Assembly (NCBI RefSeq): GCF_000005505.3 | Contig: NC_016134.3 | Coordinates: 10,832,624 to 10,896,623 of the forward strand | Source of the DNA: Brachypodium distachyon | Lineage: Eukaryota; Streptophyta; Magnoliopsida; Poales; Poaceae | DNA: 64,000 nt | Reading direction: 5' to 3' | Part shown: positions 55,753 to 64,000 of the stretch, one piece after another | Layout of the letters: each line of letters opens with the position of its first letter | How positions within the stretch are numbered: the first letter of the stretch is position 1 | The notes under the pieces: generated by a model | Told to the model about the DNA's origin: nothing | Database searches by the model: none | Seen by the model: the letters and a program-made list of their open reading frames with translations, nothing else | Made by a program: the position numbers and the translations under genes

Positions 55753-55798
55753 GGTTAGCGCGGGTTCGCTCAAAAAAAAAAAACCTAGGCTAGGGCGG
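55750..55798 (+). mobile_element. Micro-insertion with oligo(A), tail TTCGCTC-A(n)
   Basis: A 21 nt insert, GTTCGCTC plus twelve A and C (55,764-55,784), lies between CTAGGTTAGCGCGG and CTAGGCTAGGGCGG (12 of 14 identical). The paralogous site at about 19,257 (TTAGGTTAGTGTGGCAATC) is uninterrupted. Confidence 0.7.
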
Positions 55799-56252
55799 CA
55801 ATCACAGGCCGGTTGTAAAACACAAATCACAGATCGGAGGGTAGTACCACGACTTGTCAAAAATTACACAAATGATGTTTCCAATTACTAGTACTGCGAA
55901 GGCTTCGTCCTATTTTTTTGGAGATGGGGAAGTAGTACATGATACACAAGTGATTGACCAACTATATTCTGAAGTAGTGACATACATCTTTGCACCATTG
56001 AAGAGTTCTAGGTCCGGACAAAGTTTTAAGGCGACGAGCGTGCATAATCTTTACTAATTATAAAGGCACAAACTTGGTTGACAGTTTGTGTGGCAGGAGA
56101 ATATTCCATCCAGAGACCGTCTCAAATTTTGTTCCCCTCGCGAGCCCCTGCCTCTCAGATTCTCGGTCCCCGGCCTCGCGAGCCTCCATGACACGACCGA
56201 TCCCCGCTGCGCCCACCCTCGCGGCTGGGCCGTACGAGCCGATCCACTTCGC

Positions 56253-56355
56253 GACTAGTTCCGTTTCTAGTTCAATTCTCAAATCTCCTATTCAAATTCT
56301 GAACAAAATTTTGAATAGAAGATTTGAAAAATGAACTAGAAGCGGGACTTTCGTG
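56253..56355. repeat. Imperfect foldback of about 100 bp
   Basis: The left arm TTCTAGTTCAATTCTCAAAT... (from 56,265) pairs with the right arm ending ...TTGAAAAATGAACTAGAA (to 56,341) over about 34 positions with few mismatches. Weaker pairing continues outward and the loop is about 8 nt. It could be a small MITE or a hairpin RNA precursor. Confidence 0.6.
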
Positions 56356-57023
56356 GGATCGCGTTTGCATCCCTATTCGCGACCCCTCTCCCTCGCGGCC
56401 CTCCATCGTCTGCCTTCCGCCGTCGTCCCTCGCGCCCTCACGCCCCCGCCGTCCGCCACACCCCGCCGTCTAGCCCTCGCGCCCGCACGTCGCGACCCCG
56501 CCGCCATCCGCTGTCACGCCTGCCCATCTGCGCTGTGACCCCTCGCTCTCGCGCCCCCACACGGCGACCACGCCATCGTCCGCCATCCTCCCTCGCACCC
56601 CTTGCCGTATCCACGCCGTGACCCTGCCGTCGTCCACCGTCCTCCCTCACGCCCTCGCGAGCCCCTGACTTAGCGGACACATACGGTTGATTAGTTGTGT
56701 GGCAGTGTGGATATCATGATTCTTGGACCACTATGTTGAAGATTAGGTTATTAGCTACCCCCTGGAGTTTTCAGGAACAACAGAAATTACGATCCTTCTG
56801 CTATTAGCGCGCACTTCAGATTAAGGTGATGTCTAAGATTGCCGGACTGGAAGATTTTTTGTTTTCTCAGTGTAGAATTGAGTATCTGCATAGTTCCGTT
56901 ACAATGAACCCACGGTTGAACCATTGAACCCGTGATTTACTCTTTGGATATTTAGTTTATGCCTTAGTGTCTTGCATATTCACATCAAAGATAAATAGGC
57001 TAACCTTGCATACTCATTTCAGT

Positions 57024-57110
57024 CAGGGCCGTACCTAGGAAATTGAGACCCCTGTACAAAATCTAAAATGGGGCCCTAAAATTTGTGGACGCCAATCTAG
57101 CAATCTAGGC
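57024..57110. mobile_element. Possible hAT terminus
   Basis: CAGGGCCGTACCTAGGAAAT followed by GACCCCTGTACAAAAT and GGGGCCCTAAAAT has the style of hAT-family ends. No opposite end was found, so it may be a remnant. Confidence 0.35.
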
Positions 57111-57321
57111 GCTGTTTTTTCCATGTCAATCAATAGATCCAAAGCGTGAAATCATATTCGGCTGGGAGACAAACCGATTTACTATTCATATTCAGTTGAG
57201 AGCCTAGGAGGCAAAGCGTCAGCAATTGGGTAGGCAGAAAAGCAAGCCGTGGAGTCAATCGACACTACGCTAGAATGGGTTGCTGGCGCACGAGCTCCAA
57301 TGGCAGTTTCGCTGGTCCAAA

Positions 57322-57710
57322 AAATTCATCGCCACTGGACGTCGTTGGAGGAATCCAAAACGAACACCAGTGACGGTGAGCAACCACCGTCACTGCTAGT
57401 AGAGCACCAGTGGCGGTGAAAACACTCGCACGACCAGCACCGCCACCGGTGCTCTATCACCCGTGGCGGTGGTCGTCCACAGCCACTGGAGCTCTTTAGT
57501 GGTCACCGGCGCACGATCTACAGTGGCGGTTAAAGTTGTCCAAAAAACACACCGCCACCGGTAAGTCGTTGGAAGAATCTGAAACGAATACCAGTATCGG
57601 TTAACTTCCACCGCCACTGATACTTGAGCACTAGTGGCGGTGCAAGCACTCATACGGCTGTCACCGCCACTAGAGTGCTTCAGAGTTTGCCCGCCACTGG
57701 TAAGTTATCT
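57322..57710. repeat. Left subterminal repeats of the CACTA element
   Basis: Many direct and inverted copies of a motif close to ACCGCCACTGGT/ACCAGTGGCGGT (for example 57,400-57,420, 57,433-57,452, 57,550-57,562, 57,605-57,640). In En/Spm such arrays bind the TNPA-type protein; that role is inferred here. Confidence 0.8.
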
Positions 57711-58221
57711 ATAAAAGCAAAGTTACAGTGGCCTTATCTTCCTCAGCTCGCGCGTCTCTAGACCAGTTGCGGCTCCTCAACACAGCCGATGGCGAAGCTC
57801 TGCCAAAATTGCATGGCGCCGACAGCGGCCGGAAGGTTGCTCCCTTTCCCTCTCCTTCTTCCTCCTCTCCCTCTCCTTTCCTCTAGCTCCTTCCTCTCTT
57901 CTCTTCTTCCTCGATCTGCCTCAAATGGCGCCGGCGGCCGGCAGGAGCTCGATCTCTCTCTAGGAGCTGTCTCGGCCGGGCCCCTTGCTCGGGAGCACCC
58001 CCACTCTTCCCCTAGCTCTGTTTCTCCCTCTCTTTCTGCTGCTGGTTGTTGCGCGCCCCCTCCCCTCTGTCTCTCTGCTCCCCTCTCTCTCTGTGATTAA
58101 TTAAGCTCTCTCTTAATAAAATATGTGTTGGATGTGCATGTTCCGCAGCCATCGTGCCGTGTTTGTAAATTTTTGTTTGCACATGTATACGGGCCATCGT
58201 GCCGTGTGTGTTCACATGTGA
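57711..58221 (+). other. CACTA transposase leader region
   Basis: A TC-rich stretch (57,835-58,110) resembling an untranslated leader or captured leader. The frame MAKLCQNCMAPTAAGR at 57,789 has no counterpart in tnp2 proteins that I recognise. No further feature. Confidence 0.4.
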
Positions 58222-61200
58222 GTGTGGGTGGGTGTTTATTTGGCAAATTTTTGCCAAATAAGAAAACTGAAGGACTTCACTGATGTCGCCACGGAACATT
58301 TGCTGAGAAAAGGGGACGACATGACATGTTGTCCATGTAGCAATTGTCGTAACACAATGATGCTTCTGCCAAGCGATGTGGACTTGCACTTGCTCCTTCA
58401 CAGTCTTGTGTTGGGTTATTCACATTGGACTTGTCACGGCGAGGATGCCATTGAAGTTGAAAGCGACCCAGAAATGGAGAACATGGAGCATGATGATCCA
58501 CCCGATGAACCATGCCGTGGCGAAGATCAAGAAGTTCCACAAGGCAGGGTGGCCGAAATGCTAGATGATGTGCACCTGCGTAAACAGTTAGATGGCGCTG
58601 ACGATGAGTGAGTGTCCCGTAAATTCCAAAAGTGTGCTGGAAGTAACGCTCAAACTTCTCTGAATAAGGCAAAATATAACATCGTGGACTCCGGATTCAC
58701 GGATATTTTGAGTTACCTTTCTACAGTTCTTCCTGCAGGCAACATGTTGCCTAAGAGCATGTACGAAGCGAAGAAGGTTGCATGTCCCCGCGGGTTAGAG
58801 GTTGTCAAATACCATGCTTGTCCGTTGGACTGCATTATATACAAGGGTGATTACAACGACATGCACAGCTGTCCAGTATGCAAAACATCCCGATACAGGA
58901 AGAAAGACCCCAATCCTGAGGGTCTCTCGGAGGAAGAAGTGACTCGTGGTCTAGCGGCGAAGACGGTATGGTACCTCCCGTGTGGTAGCCGGCTGGAGCG
59001 TTGGTTTCAAAACGAGAAGGAGGCCAAGTGGTTCATCTTCCACGACCCGACTTAGAAGGATATCGATCCTGATGGAGTGTACCGTAATGACGATGGTGTA
59101 CTCAGACACCCCGCCGATGCGGCTCAATGGAGGACCCTGGACGAGGAGTTTCCAGACTTCGGTGCAGAGCCCAGGAACATCAGGTTCGGGATGAGTACGG
59201 ACAGAATCAATCCGTTCGGAAACATGAGCAGCAAACACAGCACATGGCCGGTGATCCTGTTCGTATACAACATTCCTCCGTGGCTTATCATCAAGAGGAA
59301 GTACATCCACCTATCCATGCTCATACAAGGCCCTAAGCAACCGGGAGCTGATCTGAACGTGTATCTGGAGCTACTGAAAGATGAACTTGCAGAACTTTGG
59401 AGTACGGGTTCGAAAGGTTTGGGACGCTCACAAGGAGGAGTTCACCCTCGGGCAGCTCTGCTGACATGTGTGCATGACTACCCTGCGAACGGGAACTCAT
59501 CTTGCCAATGCACACATGGGACAAAGCGTGTACAAAGTGCGGGGATGAAACGAACTCACAGAGGCTGCCAGTTTCACAGAAGATTGTGTACATGGGACAC
59601 CGAAAGTGGTTGCAACCTGATGACCCATGGAGGAAGGACAAGAAAAACTTCAATGGGAGGTCAGAGCCTAGCCCGAAGCCCAGGGAAAAGACTGGGCACG
59701 AAATCTATGAAATTGTTAGGAACTTGGAAGTTGTTGCCGGGAAATTCTTACAAAGACGTCACACCAAAGATGTCATGCACGTTGAGAAGAATGTTTGCGA
59801 CAGCTTGTTGGGCTTACTAATGAACAATGCAGATAAGACAAAAGATGAGCCAAAGGCACGGAAGGACCTGGAGTTCTTGGGCATAAGGAAGAAGCTGTGG
59901 GCGGTAGAGGAAGAGTCACCAGAAGACCACAATGGTGAAGTCACGGTAACGACACGATATAAACCTGCGTGTTACACCTTGAGCAAAGCCGAGTTACACA
60001 GAATGTGCCAGTGTCTCCACAGCATTAAAGTTCCATCCAACTACTCGTACAACATCAAGAGACTCATTGACATGAAGAGTCACAAGCTTGTTGGTATGAA
60101 GTCTCATGACTGCCACGTTATTATCACGCAGTTACTTCCAGTTGCAATAAGAGGTGCCATGGAGCCATGGGTCAGAGAGACGGTCATGAAGCTTTGTGAC
60201 TTCTTTGACACAATCGGGCAAAAGTCCATCATGGTGGAACGTTGCCTCCAGCTGAAGGATTCAATGATACAAATTTTGTGTGAATGTGAGATGTTTTTCC
60301 CTCCAACATTCTTCGATATCATGGTACATCTGATGGTCCATATCACCGATGAGATAATCCTACTAGGGCCCTCCTTTCTGCACAACATGTATGTAACCGA
60401 GGGCATCCGGAAGGTAGCATCATGCAAGGCTACCATGTAGAAGAGTGTGTGGAGTACGCCACTGATTGGTTGGCGGATCGCAAACCCATAGGAGTACCCG
60501 AAACACGACATAAGGGCAAACTAGAAGGTGAAGGTGGGCTTGGCCGGAAGGTTCTGGATGTGTATTCATCGGGGAGAGAGGACGACTATATGAGAGTGAA
60601 GGGGCGCGTAGAGATAAACAAAAACTTTTCCTACGCGAACTCCCAAGATCTAGCCGAGGTAGAAGGCCACGAGGATTACCACTAGACGCGCAGTTGCGGA
60701 TTATTGATGCGGCGCCTTGATGCAGTGCAGTCCCTCGATCCGATCCAGCCGATCCAATCCCGCGATCGTCGAAGTGCTGAACGTACAGCACCTCTGCCGG
60801 TATCCACACGTGCGAGGAGGAGCTCCGGCGGCGGACTGCTAGATCCGGTGCGACGGTTGAACTGAATCGGGCTAGGGTTCTCAACGCATGAGAGTGGAAA
60901 AAACCGTGCCCTTTAGGCATCCCACGCCCCTGCTTATATATCGAGTGGAAGTGGGCTCCAAGCCTTGTGGCCCATCCACCCTGCGAGTCCAACTCGCATT
61001 GTCAGCCCAATTCCAGTTCGGGTCCAACCCGACCAAATACTTGCTCCCGCTCTTAAGTGTGTGACCCCACAGGCTCATGGCGACTTGGACACGATTGGAG
61101 TCCGACTCACAATCGATCAATCGGTAGCGGCTCCTAGCAGAACGTGCCGACTCCCAAGTACCATCGAGTCATGACGACGTACCTTCCAATGTGACATACG

Positions 61201-62782
61201 TCTTAGTCCCTTTTTGCCTCACGATATACCTTGTCGAACTATAGGCGATTAATCGTCATCCCTTTAATAGTCCAACTCTCTTCTCGATCTGTGATATACG
61301 ATTCATCCGACTAACTCTTAGTCGATCAACCCGGTTAACAATTAACCAAGTCGCGCATGGCCATGCTTCCCGAATCATATCACTCGAGAGGGCCCAGAGA
61401 ATATCTCTCCAGTCGGAGGGGCAAAATCCCATCTTGGTTATCCACATCACACAGCTTGATTCTCAGTCAACCCGAACTCTGCCTTTATAACTGCCCTGTT
61501 ACGGAACAACGTTTGACAGAACCTAAGTTGGTGATCCACAACTCGGATTGTGCGATAACCTCAGGTCTAAGGATTACATTGATTGAGACATGCAAATGAC
61601 GACCTACTCGTTGCATCTCAATATGGGTCAGTCCGACTCGCTAAACTCTTTAGCCGAGTCCGTGTAAGCTGGAATGACATCACCATGCCCATGACAAGTG
61701 GAACCGAGTCATCAGCCAACTTTCACATTAGTCTAGGTTATGTGTCCAGCACAACCTCAATGACTAAGGACAATTTAGTATGAACAACATGAATACATAG
61801 TTCCACAATCAAATCACATATTCAATGATACATATCAGATGTTCAAACAAGGACAACTCAATAATATTTATGAATACATTGGGAATTACATCATACATGA
61901 TTGCCTCTAGGGCATATTCCCAACAGAGAGCACATACAATGGTGCTGCAACATATGTACGAGGTCCAGCCTTTCATCGACATGCATATGGAAGAACTTGA
62001 AAACCGGTACCCTAACAGGAGTGCTGATTGGATACACAAGACCCACAATGCAACATTCGTCATGTGGCTCAAGAGTTTTTGATATGCCAAGGTGGCGGCA
62101 AATGAAGAAGAAAGGACCGCTCAAAAGTTCTCGCGGCTACCCGACGACTGCGTAGTGACTTACCAGTCGTACGCAATGAACGGGTATACGTACTACACCA
62201 AGGATCAAGATCGTAAGCAGTTACCAAAATAGCGGTACAGTGCTGGTTGCTGAGACTAGTTCTGATAACCAAGGCACTACAGAAGCGTACTATGGCATGA
62301 TCGAAGAGATCTGGGAGCTTGACTACACCTTCATCACCATCCCCATGTTCCGTGTTAGATGGGCACGTGATGTCAGACAAGAAGATCATAGATTCACATC
62401 AATGACCCTGCCTCGTGAGGTTCGTCGTCATAAAGTGGACGTGAAGAAAATCCCAGCAAGATGGGAACCATGACAGTTTGCTTCAAAATGCAAACAAGTT
62501 TTCTTCATCGACGACCCGACAAGCAAGAACCGTGTTGTTGTAAGGAGAGGGAAAAGAAGCATAGTTGGCGTCGACGGAGTTACTTCACAACAAGACTATG
62601 AAGGTTTTCCTGATCCAACGTCAAAGCAAGAAGAAGAAGCATCACGGACAATCCAGACAAGGAAGAAGTCAAGACCTGAGGCAAGAGAGGGGGCATATGC
62701 TAGAAGCGGCCACAACGTGACCCTAACATATAAGAGGAAGGCGAACACCAGAAAGAAGAAGAAGGACAAGATTGTGGAATAG
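58222..62782 (+). pseudogene. tnp2-type CACTA transposase gene, broken
   Basis: The N-terminal transposase-associated Cys-rich block (CPCSNCRNTMM...LVLGYSHWTCHGE, about 58,322-58,440) is followed by the tnp2 domain (CPLDCIIYKGDYNDMHSCPVC; FGMSTDRINPFGNMSS; PVILFVYNIPPWL) and the later block LHRMCQCLHSIKVPSNYSYN to GPSFLHNMY. After the solo LTR come DUF4218/DUF4216-like parts (NRSADWIHKTHNATFVMWLK; GMIEEIWELDYTFITIPMFR), then a basic tail KANTRKKKKDKIVE and TAG at 62,780. Lesions: TGA at 58,609, TAG at 59,053, frameshifts near 59,400-59,520 and 60,400, further stops near 62,080 and 62,470, and the LTR insertion. In intact elements it cuts and moves the transposon by binding its ends. Confidence 0.88.
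60597..61925 (-). mobile_element. Copia solo LTR (BARE/Angela-like) inside the transposase gene
   Basis: On the minus strand it starts TGTTGGGAATATGCCCTAGA and ends CGCGCCCCTTCA, 1,329 bp, with perfect 5 bp duplications GAGAG (60,592-60,596 and 61,926-61,930). Removing it plus one GAGAG rejoins the transposase reading frame (DDYMR|AHTMVL). The terminus matches the TGTTGGAATATGCCCTAGAGGC style of Triticeae BARE/Angela/WIS LTRs. No internal region or second LTR is present, so it results from LTR-LTR recombination. Confidence 0.93.
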
Positions 62783-62859
62783 TTGAATATTTGTGTATCT
62801 TTTCATAGTTGATGTTTAACGATGCTTTTGAATGGAAAATTGTAACTTGTATTATGTCA

Positions 62860-63055
62860 AATTTGAAATAAAAAATATGTTCTGAATTTGAAATAACTTG
62901 TTCAAATTTGATAGCAAAATGTCTTAAATAACTTCTTCAAATTTCAAATCAAATGTCTTAAATATGTTCTGAATTTGAAATAACTTGTTCAAATTTGAAA
63001 TCAAATGTCTTAAATATTTTCTGAACTTCAAAATAACTTGATCAAATTTCATGAA
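62860..63055. repeat. AT-rich short tandem repeat after the transposase gene
   Basis: About three imperfect copies of a unit containing TCTGAATTTGAAATAACTTG and CAAATGTCTTAAAT (starts 62,881, 62,968, 63,020). Confidence 0.7.
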
Positions 63056-63379
63056 AAAAAAATTAGCCCACCCAGTCAACACGGCTTTTCGGGTTCGGGC
63101 CTAGCCCGACGAACCAGGGAGCTGCCTACTACCTACTAATCCTAGTTTGACCGCGCCCACAGGGCTTTGACCGAGCCCACCAAGTACAATCGGAACGACA
63201 ACCGGGCCCACAGACTAGGAACAGAGCACAACCGGGCCCATAGGCCAGGAGCAGAGTACTACGGGAATTTGAATCGGAAGTGATGACCGAGTTGGAGAAT
63301 CCTACTTATGCTGGTCGAAATGGCTGTAAACAATCGAGGTGGGACTAAACTCCCAACTCGCTTCGCGGAAACTCGCACT

Positions 63380-63830
63380 GAGGAGCACTAGTGGCAGTGA
63401 AAACGTAAGCACCGCCACGGGTGTGAAGCACAGGTGGGGGTGAAACGAATTGAATGGGCACTAGTACTGAGCACTAGTGGCGGTGCGGGCAACTCAAACA
63501 ACCACTGGTATGATTTTTCTTTTCTCGCCTATTTTTCTGTCATTTTTCTTTCTGCTATTTTATTCTTTTTATTTCAATAATAGGAAGTTTGTGAGAGAAT
63601 TCACCCAAAACTTTAGGAATTTTGGTATAAATTCGTAAGCCACTGATACGCTTTAACCACTAGTGGCCGTGAGTACACAGCAAACCGGCACTACTATGGA
63701 GCACTAGTGGCGGTGTTGCAGCTAGACCTGCCACTAGTATGATTCCCAGGATCATTGGAGACCCTAAGTTTGTCTACCACGTATTAGCGGCGGTTCTCAC
63801 GACAAAAACCGCCACTGGTAATGAATTTCC
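63380..63830. repeat. Right subterminal repeats of the CACTA element
   Basis: Repeated GCACTAGTGGCGGTG and ACCGCCACTGGT motifs (for example 63,387, 63,472, 63,702, 63,810), the mirror of the left array. An AT-rich run lies between and after them. Confidence 0.8.
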
Positions 63831-64000
63831 AATAAGCTATTAAATTCATATTATATTCTCTGGGTTTAAAATAAATACACCACCTCTTATTTAATGTGTA
63901 TAATAATATTGTTTATCCTCAATAAACGTTTGAACCATAAATTCAAATGTTATATACCCTAATTTCTATGATTAAGTGTCATTATGTCTGGTTTTTGTGC

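Larger units (their letters stand above)
55511..57023. other. Upstream region of F-box copy C and GC-rich block
   Basis: 55,560-55,830 and 55,960-56,015 match upstream regions of copies A and B. 56,095-56,680 is GC-rich with the phrase CTCGCGAGCCCCTG at both ends (about 56,137 and 56,654) and Pro/Arg-rich open frames without a domain; a foldback lies inside. No gene is called. Confidence 0.45.
57263..64000 (+). mobile_element. CACTA (En/Spm-like) transposon, right end off-window
   Basis: Begins CACTACGCTAGAA at 57,263, preceded by CGA as candidate 3 bp duplication. Dense subterminal repeats of the type CCGCCACTGG/CACTAGTGGCGG follow on the left (57,330-57,710) and again on the right (63,380-63,830). 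Between them lies a tnp2-type transposase gene. The terminal GTAGTG end is not reached by 64,000. The element is interrupted by a copia solo LTR. Confidence 0.9.

Overview
This is a window of plant nuclear DNA, almost certainly from a grass. The evidence is Stowaway- and Tourist-type MITEs, Tat-lineage Ty3/gypsy elements, a BARE/Angela-like copia LTR, a CACTA element with a tnp2 transposase, GC-rich coding starts, and an intron-rich gene that reads as the vacuolar metal/proton exchanger MHX. The copia LTR terminus points to Pooideae (wheat, barley, oat, Brachypodium relatives), which I hold with moderate confidence. There are no operons, CRISPR arrays or recognisable tRNA/rRNA genes.

Layout. 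(1) 1-8,853: most of a Tat-lineage gypsy retrotransposon on the minus strand. Its 5' LTR is at 8,044-8,853 and its 3' LTR lies left of the window. (2) 12,310-15,332: the one clearly intact gene, MHX, with 8 coding exons and 524 aa. It has a leader intron and a four-codon upstream ORF whose stop overlaps the MHX start codon. (3) 16.5-31 kb: a repeat-rich stretch with two decayed copies of an F-box gene (16.5-18.3 and 26.65-27.1 kb), two related LTR-like insertions, a LINE-like insertion, several MITEs, and a 1.4 kb Mariner/Stowaway-like element with captured-looking GC-rich interior. (4) 31.78-32.99 kb: an F-box/DUF295 gene broken by two frameshifts. (5) 35.2-36.09 kb and 53.87-54.13 kb: a duplicated tail of MHX, fused to a duplicated tail of the DUF295 gene. 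It is split by a Helitron (36,090-53,865), which itself carries a complete 13.4 kb gypsy element (38,138-51,514, TSD TGGGG). (6) 54.47-55.51 kb: the third F-box copy. (7) 57,263 to the window end: a CACTA element whose tnp2-type transposase is broken by stops and frameshifts and by a 1,329 bp copia solo LTR with a GAGAG target duplication.

How it fits together. The order MHX tail then minus-strand F-box occurs twice (15-19 kb and 35.4-55.8 kb), so a local segmental duplication produced the paralogues. Each copy then took different insertions. Because the paralogues preserve the unoccupied sites, they act as internal controls. They prove the Helitron ends and expose tiny poly(A)-tailed insertions of 15-24 nt flanked by 12-17 nt direct repeats (six found), which I regard as one of the most interesting small-scale signals here.

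The most system-like feature is an eight-exon gene lying antisense inside the second gypsy element. It carries a putative gypsy-type domain, a basic segment and a coiled coil, and its last part has a counterpart at the same place in the first element. All positions were read by eye. No alignment or database search was run.
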